In this document: positions 13,178 to 20,891 of the stretch, in pieces
Layout: each line of letters begins with the position of its first letter
How positions within the stretch are numbered: position 1 is the stretch's first letter
Virus record (IMG/VR): IMGVR_UViG_3300017991_000072
Location: 35,865-99,864 of that record
Origin: a virus
Strand: one strand, 5' to 3'
Length of the DNA stretch: 64,000 nt
The notes under the pieces: generated by a model
Database searches by the model: none
What the model saw: only the letters and a program-made list of their open reading frames with translations
What the model was told of the DNA's origin: nothing
Made by a program: the position numbers and the translations under genes

Positions 13178-14479
13178 ATGGACAAGGAGAAGATCAAGGA
13201 GCTGTGTGACAAGGTGGAACACCTGACTGAATGGGCTGAAATAGGCGCGGCCTGGACAAGGGACCAGGCCACGTCAGAGTCCACGGAGAAGGACGCCAGG
13301 GTCAACCTGGAACTGGCCCACCAGGAGGAGAAGGAACTGTTGGACTTCCTGACGGGCCTGATCAAGGAGGAGGACACCAGGTCCCCGGAGATGGTGTCCC
13401 TGGATTGGATGTTTGACGCGGCGGAGGAACACCTTCTGGACGAAGACGGAGAAGTCACCTGTGAAGTGGAGGAACTACGGACCCACTACCAGGTAGTCCT
13501 GAACAACTTGAAGGAGCTGGCCCTTCTTCGTGAACGCTACCAGTCCTTGAAGATCAGGGCCTTCTCCGCCATGTATGGAACCTTCATTCCCGCCAGGGAG
13601 GACGGGCTGAACCACTACTTCCAGTCCATCACGGCGGAGCGGGAGGCCAAGGAAATGACGGAGGCCCTGGACGCCCTGGAACACCTGAACAAGGAGGCCA
13701 GGGAAGGGAACATAGCTGTCTACGATGGGGAAGAGAACTGTGAAGCCCTTCTTCAGGACATCAAGGACGCCTACAGGATCCTGTGGGACTTCATCACGGG
13801 CTCCAACACCAGGAACATTCAGAACCTTCCCAGGACGGTCACAGGACGGTTCACGGACTCCCCCAATTTCCAGGAGGTCCCCAAGACGGAGTCCACGGCG
13901 CGGCCCATCGTGAAGGCCCCTGGTCCCTCCCCCTACGCCCAGATCTTCCAGGTCATTGGGAACGTGGTTCCCCAGGAAGCGGCGGAAGCTGTGGACCTGG
14001 CCATCCGTCAGTATGACGGATCCTTCAGCGGGACTCCCCTGAAGGACCTAGTGATGAAGACCTGGGGAGCCCTGGACGGGGACGCCAGGATGGCCCATGA
14101 CAGGCTGTCAGGCCACATCCAGACCAGCGCGGACCCAGACATCAGGGAGGACAGGCTGAAGGACCTGGTGACCCTGGTGGGCTCCCTGAACGCTGAAGAG
14201 AAGGCCAGCTACTCCGTGGCTGTGGACATGTTCCTGAAGGCCAGGATCATCTCCACGTTTGAACGGGCCTTTGACATCAACCATACGGAAGCGGCGGAGA
14301 TCTTTGACAGGGTCCAGGACGGGGAGCCCTTGGAGGCCATCCTGGTGGACATCCTGACCGTGGCGGAACGCCATGACCCCAACCAGTTCAGGGCGGGGAT
14401 CTTGGCCATCCTGAAGAAGGGACATGGGATCTCCAACGCCCAGAACAAGATTGGGGGTGATCCCAGTGATAAAGAGTGA
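13178..14479 (+). CDS. Large helical protein, unknown function
   Basis: 433 residues, start behind ACAGGAGGAAGGAACG. Helical and charged throughout, with a less ordered linker near residues 210-250. No catalytic motif recognised. The next gene starts inside its end. Confidence 0.75.
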   Translation: MDKEKIKELCDKVEHLTEWAEIGAAWTRDQATSESTEKDARVNLELAHQEEKELLDFLTGLIKEEDTRSPEMVSLDWMFDAAEEHLLDEDGEVTCEVEELRTHYQVVLNNLKELALLRERYQSLKIRAFSAMYGTFIPAREDGLNHYFQSITAEREAKEMTEALDALEHLNKEAREGNIAVYDGEENCEALLQDIKDAYRILWDFITGSNTRNIQNLPRTVTGRFTDSPNFQEVPKTESTARPIVKAPGPSPYAQIFQVIGNVVPQEAAEAVDLAIRQYDGSFSGTPLKDLVMKTWGALDGDARMAHDRLSGHIQTSADPDIREDRLKDLVTLVGSLNAEEKASYSVAVDMFLKARIISTFERAFDINHTEAAEIFDRVQDGEPLEAILVDILTVAERHDPNQFRAGILAILKKGHGISNAQNKIGGDPSDKE

Positions 14480-15398
14480 CATCCTGGACATGGTGGACAA
14501 GATGGTCCAGGCGGGCCAGCTACACACGGAAGTCCTGGAGGCCCTGGGACACCTGGCGGACGAACACACGGACCACATCCTGAAGGAGAAGCTGGACCAC
14601 CAGGCGGCGGAACACGCCCGGCGCTGTGACCAGTTTGTTGACCAGATCGTTCAGACAGATCAGCGGTTCATGGACTTCCTGAAGATGGCCTACGCCATGG
14701 ACGCGGACACGGCCAAGGAGACCCTGAAGCTGATCAAGCGGGGACTGTTCCCAAGCCAGATCCTACGGGACGCCCTGTCTGAAGGAGAACGCCAGAAGGC
14801 GGCCCTGGAACACGCGGGCCTGGGGGACGCCATGAAGGCGGCCGGGGATGTCTTCAGGGAGCTGGAAAGTGAGAAGCCCAAGCTGAAGGTCACCCTTCCT
14901 GACGGGTCCACGCGGGAGTCCGTCCCAGACAAACCCTGGGACCCTGACGGCTCCAGGCCAAACCACCAGCCCAAGTCTCCGTTCCCTCTGGTGGTGGATG
15001 TCAAGGTGGACCCAGAGAACGAAGAACACAGGGACTATGTGATGGGCCTGATCTGTGAACATCTCCCTGACGGCCAGCTACAGGTCAGATGTGACCTGGA
15101 CCCGGACACGGAGGACCTGGCCTTCATCTGGAGGATTGAATGGTCCTTCCAGGAGAAGCGGACGGACGGGGAGATCCCTGTGACCCGTGGCGTGGCCCTG
15201 GAAATAGGCCACAAGGAAGGGACCCTGGTCAAGGATCTCCCTGGGGTAGCCATGGGACTGGCCAGGACCCTGAAGGCCAAGAGGAAGCGGGCCTATGGAG
15301 ACATAGAAGCCCCCTGTCTGGAATGTGAAGGAGCCTACGCGGACGGAAACCCATGTCAAGACTGTGACGAAGGAGAAGGAAATGGCCATCAAGGATAG
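14466..15398 (+). CDS. Helical protein with C-terminal zinc-finger-like cysteines
   Basis: 310 residues if it starts at GTG 14466 behind GGGGGTGATCCCA; GTG 14457 and ATG 14490 are alternatives. Helical N-terminal half, a middle beta-rich domain and a C-terminal CLECEGAYADGNPCQDC motif similar to the DnaJ-type Cys-rich repeat. Overlaps its neighbours at both ends. Function unknown. Confidence 0.7.
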   Translation: MIKSDILDMVDKMVQAGQLHTEVLEALGHLADEHTDHILKEKLDHQAAEHARRCDQFVDQIVQTDQRFMDFLKMAYAMDADTAKETLKLIKRGLFPSQILRDALSEGERQKAALEHAGLGDAMKAAGDVFRELESEKPKLKVTLPDGSTRESVPDKPWDPDGSRPNHQPKSPFPLVVDVKVDPENEEHRDYVMGLICEHLPDGQLQVRCDLDPDTEDLAFIWRIEWSFQEKRTDGEIPVTRGVALEIGHKEGTLVKDLPGVAMGLARTLKAKRKRAYGDIEAPCLECEGAYADGNPCQDCDEGEGNGHQG

Positions 15399-15606
15399 AG
15401 GAGAACTGGAAGAGCGCGGGATTGAAATTGATCTGTCAGGTCCCCAGGGGAACGGGTTTGTCCTGATTGGGTACGCCAGGAAATGGGCCAAACAGTTGGG
15501 GAAGGACGCGGACGCCATCACCAAGGACATGGAGTCAGGAGACTATGACCACCTGGTTGAAGTCCTGGAACGGGAGTTTGGGGACTACGTCACCATCTAC
15601 AGGTAG
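15382..15606 (+). CDS. Small acidic protein, unknown function
   Basis: 74 residues, start behind GAAGGAGAAGGAA, overlapping the upstream stop. Not recognised. Confidence 0.65.
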   Translation: MAIKDRGELEERGIEIDLSGPQGNGFVLIGYARKWAKQLGKDADAITKDMESGDYDHLVEVLEREFGDYVTIYR

Positions 15607-15615
15607 GAGCCCAAG

Positions 15616-15825
15616 ATGAAACACATCAGACTGGGAAGACCCCAGGTCTTCAACGTCCAGACAGGTGACGAAAGATGCTACTTCTGTGACAAGCCACCCA
15701 CGGGGGCCTGTAGGAGCTGTGGAGCCCACGTCTGTGACGATCATGACGAACACCAGGGACAGGACGGGAAGCCCTGTCCCACGGGGAGCGTCCACGGAGC
15801 CCCGAAGGAGGACGCTGATGGCTAA
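15616..15825 (+). CDS. Small zinc-finger protein (paralog of the next gene)
   Basis: 69 residues, start behind TAGGAGCCCAAG. CYFCDKPPTGACRSCGAHVC then DDHDEH: a CxxC...CxxCxxxVCxxH pattern typical of treble-clef/B-box-like zinc fingers. The next gene has the same block. Confidence 0.75.
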   Translation: MKHIRLGRPQVFNVQTGDERCYFCDKPPTGACRSCGAHVCDDHDEHQGQDGKPCPTGSVHGAPKEDADG

Positions 15826-16246
15826 GTTCACACGGCCACGGATCCATTGGGAGAAGTCAGGGGTGGAAGTGTGCTACTTTTGCCTGACTGAACTACCTGA
15901 ACACGTCTGTCCACGATGTAGAGCCCACGTGTGTGACCTACACTGGAAGAAGCGGCCCAAGATGTGTTCCCAGTGTCACCTTGGACACTACCCTGACCAA
16001 TACACCAAGGAAAGGCTTCTGAAGAACCTGGACACCCTGGTGGCGGTCACGGCCAAGACGTGGGCGGAACAGACCCCCAACTGGCAAACCATACAGAGGA
16101 AGGAACGGATCACGGATGTCAGGCTGATGGGGGAGGCCATCCGCCACTACATCCTGTCAAGTGAAAAATGTTCCCAGGAAGAGGCCCAGAAGCCCCCAGA
16201 AGAAGAGCGGAGCGGGGGAAGGATACTACGGAGCCCGAAGAACTGA
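15818..16246 (+). CDS. Zinc-finger protein (paralog of the previous gene)
   Basis: 142 residues, start behind CGAAGGAGGACGCTG, overlapping the previous gene by 8 bases. CYFC...CPRCRAHVCDLHW...CSQC near residues 19-54, then a helical tail. With the previous gene and the 22-28 kb genes it forms a family sharing CxxC-x-xVC-xxH. Probable zinc-binding adaptor or nucleic-acid binder; target unknown. Confidence 0.75.
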   Translation: MAKFTRPRIHWEKSGVEVCYFCLTELPEHVCPRCRAHVCDLHWKKRPKMCSQCHLGHYPDQYTKERLLKNLDTLVAVTAKTWAEQTPNWQTIQRKERITDVRLMGEAIRHYILSSEKCSQEEAQKPPEEERSGGRILRSPKN

Positions 16247-16262
16247 AGAGTCTACATGAAGC

Positions 16263-16324
16263 CCACAGGTCCTCCTGTGGGGTTTGGGGTGGGGAGCCCG
16301 GAGGGGTCCGGGCTCCCCTTTTCT
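16263..16324 (+). promoter_or_regulatory. Operon 3' UTR: hairpin with TCCT loop, anti-leader G tract, terminator
   Basis: Hairpin CCACAGG-TCCT-CCTGTGG (16263-16280), then GGTTTGGGGTGGGG, then a 12-bp terminator stem (16291-16302 with 16307-16318) and TTTTCT. Same stem length and loop as 6524-6541, with an A-T pair replacing a G-C pair. TCCTCCTGTGGGGTTTGGGG (16270-16289) is nearly the reverse complement of the early leader. Confidence 0.75.
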
Positions 16325-16439
16325 ATGGGGGCGGGGGTCTTGACGCTGGTGGCGTGAAGTGGATAGGCTGTCAACATTGGCGGGAAGACTGGGCCTGGCG
16401 GGGACATACTACCTGTGGGGGGTAGTGAAGGAGGACAGG

Positions 16440-16850
16440 ATGAAGAAGATCCTGACTCTGGCCCTGTTGGCTGTCTTGGTGTGGAGCCTTGGCGGCTGTT
16501 CAACCATTGGCCAGGCTATGGTCCAGAAGAGCATGAACGGCGCGGAGATAGCCAAAGCCTACTATGACCAAGGGAAGGACGGGAGGACCTACAACCCCGT
16601 CATCCTGGAGGCGGCGGAAGGGGAAACCATGTCCATCACCATCAACGGGTTGGCCAAGGTGGCCCTGACTACGCCACATGAACCCCTTAGCGTATACCCA
16701 AGGGATCCTTCCACCCTGGGCCAACTGTTGGACGGTCTGTGGAAGATAGGGACCGTCATTGGGTCCACCATCGTAGGGGAGAAGATGGTGGAAGGTCTGT
16801 CACGCGGGCCTACCATCGTGGAGCCCAAGGTGGTCACCGTCCCCAGATAG
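16440..16850 (+). CDS. Predicted lipoprotein
   Basis: 136 residues, start behind GAAGGAGGACAGG. Signal sequence MKKILTLALLAVLVWSLGGC with a type II lipobox (LGGC, Cys20), then a short mature domain with no known family. Last rightward gene before the convergence zone. Possibly a surface-exclusion or lysis accessory protein, but nothing in the sequence proves it. Confidence 0.75.
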   Translation: MKKILTLALLAVLVWSLGGCSTIGQAMVQKSMNGAEIAKAYYDQGKDGRTYNPVILEAAEGETMSITINGLAKVALTTPHEPLSVYPRDPSTLGQLLDGLWKIGTVIGSTIVGEKMVEGLSRGPTIVEPKVVTVPR

Positions 16851-16961
16851 AAAAGAGGAGCCCCTGGGGACATGTGCGAAACCCCAGGGACTCTACCATG
16901 GCTGGCGTGATGGGAAAAGAAATGGAGCCTCATGTCAGAGCCCCTAAAGAAACCCATCACA
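16851..16961 (-). ncRNA. Candidate leftward small RNA in the convergence zone
   Basis: About 110 nt from a predicted start near 16961 to a terminator: stem GAGTCCCTGGGG/CCCCAGGGGCTC (16893-16882 with 16869-16858 on the minus strand, one mismatch) then CTCTTTTCT. It ends one base after the lipoprotein stop, so it is not antisense to that gene. An open frame starting near +1 runs through the terminator and antisense to the lipoprotein and looks non-coding. Existence inferred only. Confidence 0.5.
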
Positions 16962-16967
16962 GGACCT

Positions 16968-16997
16968 ATGATACGCGGCCCCTGGGGCTCCTGTCAA
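16968..16997 (-). promoter_or_regulatory. Leftward promoter of the convergence-zone RNA
   Basis: On the minus strand TTGACA (16997-16992), 18-base spacer, TATCAT (16973-16968), preceded by the ACATTTTTCTC block seen at the other strong promoters. Confidence 0.65.
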
Positions 16998-17064
16998 GAG
17001 AAAAATGTTCCCTGTGTTTCTTCCTGGGGACCCCCGGGCGCGGCGTAGCCAGGCGAACAGGCCA

Positions 17065-17084
17065 ACGGGGGTCCAGACCCCCGT
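17065..17084. repeat. Perfect 20-bp palindrome in the convergence zone
   Basis: ACGGGGGTC-CA-GACCCCCGT. No T tract on either strand, so a terminator is unlikely; lies between the leftward small-RNA promoter and the end of the 17.1-kb gene. The rest of 16998-17110 shows nothing recognisable. Confidence 0.5.
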
Positions 17085-17110
17085 GGTCTACGTCTGTTCC
17101 TACCGTGCTA

Positions 17111-18808
17111 CTACTCCCAGAACGATTGAAGGTCAACTTCATCCTGTGGCTCCTGTTCCTGTGGGGTAGCTGTCTTCAGATCCGTCAGCCCATCGTTCCC
17201 ATCACTACCGTCCGTCAAGTCTTCATTGTCAAGTGAAGAATGTTCTTGGTCACCTTGGTCACTCACCAGTCCTCCAGAGGTCATTTCAGAGCCAGCGCCA
17301 AGATGTGAACGGTATGAGTCTTCGTGAAGTCTCCGTGAAGCCTCCTGGGGAGACATCCCTGGAAGGACTGACATGGAAGGTAGGAGGCCCCGCTTGGCCT
17401 TCTCTATCAGGACGGCCACCTGGCCGGTCCCATCTGATAGGGTCAGGCTCCTCTTGACTTCCCCGCTGTCAGGGTCCAACAATTTCACCAGGTCCTTCAG
17501 CCTTTTGTGGACTTCCCCTACTAGAATGTCTGTTCTCTCTTCTGGAACCCCAGTGATAGCCTCCCTCAATAGGGCTTCTTCTATCCTGGCCAGATCCTTG
17601 GTAGCCAGGCCAGCCATGGCGGCCAGGGCGTCAAGGTGTGAGCCTATGACATGTCTGTCCAGTAGCCCCTGGTGTTTACAGTCATGGCCCTGGTCATAGT
17701 CTGGACACTTCCCCTTCAGAGGACACCTGTCACAGGTACGCTTCACAGCCCCACCAAATAGGCCACCCTCCAGTTGGATAGGCCCCATCTGTGTCCCTGG
17801 TGACCCACAGGTTCCGATAATATCAGTTATGTTAACTTTTCCAGGGACCCCTGACCCCACAGGGACCCCTTCCTGACCCCCTTCTGTCAAGGTCCCACAT
17901 GACAGGGGGTCCCCAGGAGCCCCCTGGCTATGCTCTTCTCCATCTCCGTCCCGGATCTCGCTTATATCTAGCCCATTCGTCAAGTTATTACTTGACAAAG
18001 TCTCCTTCACAACATCTTGTGGCGCTCCATCTTGTGGTACATTCCCTTGTGGTACTACATCTTGTGGCCCTAGATCTTGTGGCCCCTCTGCTAATCGTCG
18101 AAGATCCGGGACGGGAGAATGCGGCGGGACAGGAGAAACAGCCCCAATATCTTGTAGCACTACATCTTGTGGTACTACATCTGGCCCCCTACCGCTTGTA
18201 CCACTAGATCTTGTACTACTAGATGTGGTGGCGTCCAGAAAACGCTCCAAGAGGGACCGGCGGACAGGAGGCCCTTGGGGTTCTTCCTTATTGACCCCTG
18301 TTTTCACCTGGGGTCCTTCCTCTGTAGGGTCCAATGTATCCCTGGCTTTCCCCTTTGTATTCTGGGGAACTTCCTTCTCTGTGTTCTGTTCTTCCGCTTT
18401 GGCTGACCCTCCACCCCGCGCCCTGGGTTTCCCCGTTCCCTGTTCTTGTCTGGACTCCAGTTCCTCCATCCCCTTCTTGGCTCTGTCCAATGGATCGTCT
18501 GACTGGTCTTCCTTGTAGCCTGTCAGGGCCTTCATCATAGCTGTAGCCATGTCTGGACCCTTGGCTGGACCCTTCCCCGCCGCCTGGGGTTCCCCCTTCT
18601 CCGCCTTCTGACCCTGTACTGTGGGGACCTTCAGGAGCCTCTTCTTCTTGGCTCCCCCCTTTGTCCGCCGTGAAGTCCCATTTTCTGGGGTCTTTCCGCT
18701 GAAATCTTCGTTTTTGGGTGGGGGTGTTTCCGCTTTCAGCTTTCTTTTCTTGACAACAGGGGGTTCCCCACGCCCTGTCTTTTCCGCTGAATTCCGCTTC
18801 TTGGCCAT
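17111..18808 (-). CDS. Low-complexity DNA-binding-like protein carrying an internal iteron array
   Basis: 565 residues from ATG 18808 behind AAGGAGGCCACC; an upstream in-frame ATG (18829) lacks a ribosome binding site. The first ~190 residues are basic and low-complexity (Lys, Glu, Pro, Gly). The middle has pentapeptide repeats (PQDVV-type) that come from 15-bp DNA iterons. The C-terminal third has a cysteine cluster CDRCPLKGKCPDYDQGHDC followed by a helical domain (HLDALAAMAGLATKDLARIEEALL) and an acidic tail. Cys clusters like this occur in some phage terminase-associated proteins, and an internal site array would suit either a replication initiator or a small-terminase gene. Not recognised with confidence. 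Confidence 0.7.
   Translation of the reverse strand: MAKKRNSAEKTGRGEPPVVKKRKLKAETPPPKNEDFSGKTPENGTSRRTKGGAKKKRLLKVPTVQGQKAEKGEPQAAGKGPAKGPDMATAMMKALTGYKEDQSDDPLDRAKKGMEELESRQEQGTGKPRARGGGSAKAEEQNTEKEVPQNTKGKARDTLDPTEEGPQVKTGVNKEEPQGPPVRRSLLERFLDATTSSSTRSSGTSGRGPDVVPQDVVLQDIGAVSPVPPHSPVPDLRRLAEGPQDLGPQDVVPQGNVPQDGAPQDVVKETLSSNNLTNGLDISEIRDGDGEEHSQGAPGDPLSCGTLTEGGQEGVPVGSGVPGKVNITDIIGTCGSPGTQMGPIQLEGGLFGGAVKRTCDRCPLKGKCPDYDQGHDCKHQGLLDRHVIGSHLDALAAMAGLATKDLARIEEALLREAITGVPEERTDILVGEVHKRLKDLVKLLDPDSGEVKRSLTLSDGTGQVAVLIEKAKRGLLPSMSVLPGMSPQEASRRLHEDSYRSHLGAGSEMTSGGLVSDQGDQEHSSLDNEDLTDGSDGNDGLTDLKTATPQEQEPQDEVDLQSFWE
17930..17996. repeat. Composite element inside the 17.1-18.8 kb gene, with perfect dyad
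   Basis: CTATGCTC, then CCGTCCCGGAT (about 17946-17956), then GTCAAGT-TATT-ACTTGAC (17979-17996), the same parts in the same order as the intergenic copies at 6.9 and 8.25 kb, here embedded in coding sequence. Confidence 0.6.
18016..18235. repeat. Array of 15-bp iterons
   Basis: Units beginning CTTGT start at 18016, 18031, 18046, 18061, 18076, 18151, 18166, 18195 and 18210; typical unit CTTGTGGTACTACAT. The period is exactly 15 bp except for one 14-bp unit at 18181. The gap 18091-18150 holds TCTGCTAATC and an inverted composite motif (ATCCGGGACGGGAGAATGCG). Candidate replication origin, partition or packaging site. Confidence 0.75.
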
Positions 18809-18889
18809 GGTGGCCTCCTTCCTTGACATTCAGTGAAGAGCCCCTTCTGGAGCCCGCGCCGTTTCTTGACTACCCCTCCATCATAGACC

Positions 18890-18936
18890 AAAAAAGAAGG
18901 GCTGACCAGGGGAGGACAGGAGCCCCCAGTCAGCCC
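18890..18936 (-). terminator. Leftward Rho-independent terminator
   Basis: On the minus strand GGGCTGAC...GTCAGCCC followed by TTCTTTTTT. It ends the long leftward operon after the 18965 gene, so the 17.1-18.8 kb gene is probably expressed separately. I see no convincing promoter for it at 18829-18889. Confidence 0.8.
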
Positions 18937-18964
18937 ATGGACGGACCAGACAGGAATTGGTCCG

Positions 18965-19414
18965 CTATATGTTCAGGGTCCCTCCTTCAACCTTTTCTCC
19001 GGCGTCAATCATGGACTCCACGCCAAGGTTCAGGTCCTCCACGTCAAAGGGCTCCACCTTCTCCAAGGCGCTTTCTGGGATGGCCAGGTTTTCCTTGTGG
19101 GACAGGATGTAGACCTTCCCGTCATTATGGGTTCTGAAGGCCAGACAAGGGACGAAGGCCGCCCCCATGGGATCAGTCATGAAATGGATGACCCCATAGT
19201 AGGAAACCCGCCGTCCAGTCTCCTTCTCCCAGGAGCGTAGGAACTCCGCCGCCAGTTCCGTCACTGTGGCCGCGTCTTCATAGAAGCCGCCCAGTTCGTG
19301 GTCTGGATTGTTGTTCTTCGCCATTCTACGTCCAAAACACAGGTCAGGTTCAAGGCCGCCGAAGAAGGCTACCTTGACTTTCAGAGCGTACAAATACAGG
19401 GTCTTGATCATCAT
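18965..19414 (-). CDS. Protein of unknown function
   Basis: 149 residues from ATG 19414 (TTGGAGAAC in front); an internal ATG at 19324 is an alternative start. Mixed alpha/beta sequence with no known motif. Last gene of the leftward operon. Confidence 0.6.
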   Translation of the reverse strand: MMIKTLYLYALKVKVAFFGGLEPDLCFGRRMAKNNNPDHELGGFYEDAATVTELAAEFLRSWEKETGRRVSYYGVIHFMTDPMGAAFVPCLAFRTHNDGKVYILSHKENLAIPESALEKVEPFDVEDLNLGVESMIDAGEKVEGGTLNI

Positions 19415-19466
19415 GTTCTCCAATTCAGGTTCCAGGTTTCAGTTCTTGGTCACAGTCCGCCGTGTG

Positions 19467-19559
19467 TCAACTCCTCCTTCCGCCAAACATCCAGACCAAG
19501 AACTGGGTGATCAGGGCCGTGAAGGCCACCATCAGGACCGCTTGTAGCCTCCAATCCAT
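19467..19559 (-). CDS. Tiny membrane protein
   Basis: 30 residues, start behind GGAAGGAGTCAGGG, ending at TGA 19467. One hydrophobic helix (LQAVLMVAFTALITQFLVW) and a basic tail (GGRRS), the topology of small holin-like or regulatory membrane peptides. Function unknown. Confidence 0.5.
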   Translation of the reverse strand: MDWRLQAVLMVAFTALITQFLVWMFGGRRS

Positions 19560-19572
19560 CCCTGACTCCTTC

Positions 19573-19713
19573 CTAGTCATCCTTCCTTGGTTTCGCCTTC
19601 GCTTCCTCCGGTCCTTCTTCTCTCCAGCGCCGCCACCATGTTCTGATCATGTCCAGGGCCAGGAGGACCAGGATGATGATCTTGATGATGATGGCCAGGA
19701 GAAGGTTCTTCAC
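19573..19713 (-). CDS. Small membrane protein
   Basis: 46 residues from a GTG overlapping the upstream stop (GTGA). Hydrophobic helix (LLLAIIIKIIILVLLALDMI) followed by a charged tail rich in Arg, Glu and Lys. Fills the gap between its neighbours in the operon. Confidence 0.55.
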   Translation of the reverse strand: MKNLLLAIIIKIIILVLLALDMIRTWWRRWREEGPEEAKAKPRKDD

Positions 19714-19910
19714 TGATCCAGCCCCTTGAACTTGGTGGGGGAGATCTCCAGGTCCAATTCTTCAGGGCTCTGTTCGTTCTTGGTGACCAGGATGGCCTCC
19801 AGGGCCTTCAGCCGTTCTTCATGATCGGAGATGACCTCTTCCGCCTTGGTCAGCCTGGCCACGTATTCCTTGGCCTTTTCCATCAAGGCCGCCTTCACTC
19901 CGTTCAACAT
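19710..19910 (-). CDS. Small coiled-coil protein
   Basis: 66 residues, ATG 19910 behind GAGGGGACTGAC. Heptad-like AEEVISDHEERLKALEAIL. Not recognised. Confidence 0.65.
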   Translation of the reverse strand: MLNGVKAALMEKAKEYVARLTKAEEVISDHEERLKALEAILVTKNEQSPEELDLEISPTKFKGLDQ

Positions 19911-20173
19911 GTCAGTCCCCTCTGTTCCGCTATGGCCTCCAGGACCATGATGGCGTCTTTGGCCGTCTGGGCCGGGGCTCTGTTGATGGGGGCCAGGAGG
20001 ACGGACACAGACGCCCTTTTCACGGAGGGGTTCCCTTTGGGGGTCTTCCACCCGCTGATGGTGACGTAGATCTTGGGGACCTTCGTCTTGGGTGGGTCCA
20101 ATTCGTGGAACTCCACCCTGTCATCCCCAAAATGGTCCATGATCCTGTTCTTGAAGATCCCTAGCCTGTCCAT
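19904..20173 (-). CDS. Small protein, possibly virion-associated
   Basis: 89 residues. Pattern of short strands (KIYVTISGW, KRASVSVLLAPIN) then a helix. Similar in layout to small phage tail or connector proteins, but I do not recognise the family. Confidence 0.65.
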   Translation of the reverse strand: MDRLGIFKNRIMDHFGDDRVEFHELDPPKTKVPKIYVTISGWKTPKGNPSVKRASVSVLLAPINRAPAQTAKDAIMVLEAIAEQRGLTC

Positions 20174-20183
20174 GTCCTACATT

Positions 20184-20303
20184 CTACCTTAATTTCACAG
20201 GGAACCTGACCGCTATGACCAGCCTGATGAAGGTTATGGCCGCCAGGGCCACCAGGAGAACCAGCTTCAGGTTGGGTCCCACATCCAAGGTGACGTTCAT
20301 CAT
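20184..20303 (-). CDS. Small membrane protein
   Basis: 39 residues; ATG 20303 overlaps the upstream stop (ATGA). Hydrophobic helix LKLVLLVALAAITFIRLVIA with a basic C-terminus. Not recognised. Confidence 0.55.
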   Translation of the reverse strand: MMNVTLDVGPNLKLVLLVALAAITFIRLVIAVRFPVKLR

Positions 20304-20560
20304 GTCTTCCTCTTTTCTAGCCTTCTTCTGACCCGCCTGGTCAGCCATTTCCTGGCCGCCGCCATGGAGATCAGGGCCTCCATCTTGGCCTTGGCTTCAT
20401 TGGCCTCCGCTACCGTGGGGAACCTGTCAAACAGGGGAGGGATAGGCTTCATCCTCTTGGCCGCCTCTTCCAGGGCCTCCCAGGAAGGCTCCTCCAGATG
20501 GCCTCCAGCTTCACCCAAGATCCACCCCATGTCCTTGGTGTTCCACACATGGTCAGCCAT
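20300..20560 (-). CDS. Small helical protein
   Basis: 86 residues with a strongly basic C-terminus (WLTRRVRRRLEKRKT). Overlaps the upstream gene by 8 bases. Not recognised. Confidence 0.65.
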   Translation of the reverse strand: MADHVWNTKDMGWILGEAGGHLEEPSWEALEEAAKRMKPIPPLFDRFPTVAEANEAKAKMEALISMAAARKWLTRRVRRRLEKRKT

Positions 20561-20891
20561 TCATCATCCTCCCAAAGGAGTCCCTGACGATCCTGGCCGC
20601 TTCATAGGCCGCTTCCATGACTCCAGAGCATAGTGGGCCGTATCTGGGGTCATCTTCAGTCATCCCTTGGAGACAGGTGGCGTGAACCGCTATGTCCACT
20701 GACATCCCATATCCTTCCCCATCCGTTTCAGGATAGCCCACGGAGACCTTGACCTTGGCCTTGTCCCGAAGAACCCGCCCCCCACACAGGGGACAGTTCA
20801 GGATAGACCCGGCCAGGGCCTCCGCTTCTTCCATGATGATCTGGGGATCCCTGGGGGTGACTTCTGGGAAATCCTGGCTTTCCATCTTCAC
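20553..20891 (-). CDS. Zinc-ribbon-like protein
   Basis: 112 residues from GTG 20891 (GTGA overlap); ATG 20885 is an alternative. CPLCGG near residue 33 and later HATC and LCSG, a possible split zinc site. Function unknown. Confidence 0.65.
   Translation of the reverse strand: MKMESQDFPEVTPRDPQIIMEEAEALAGSILNCPLCGGRVLRDKAKVKVSVGYPETDGEGYGMSVDIAVHATCLQGMTEDDPRYGPLCSGVMEAAYEAARIVRDSFGRMMNG

Noticed and set aside
16340-16368. Separate promoter for the lipoprotein gene (TTGACG)
   Set aside because: No acceptable -10 box at 16-18 bases; left unassigned although the terminator upstream suggests one is needed.
16589-16960. Leftward 123-codon frame starting at the small-RNA start site
   Set aside because: Runs through the predicted terminator and antisense to the lipoprotein; looks non-coding.
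16739-17236. Rightward 165-codon frame across the convergence zone
   Set aside because: Overlaps the lipoprotein end and the 17.1-kb gene, no ribosome binding site, composition not protein-like.
18016-18235. Tandem repeat array considered as CRISPR
   Set aside because: Units are 15 bp head to tail with no unique spacers, and no CRISPR-associated genes nearby; the Cas4-like gene at 47254 fits phage recombination.
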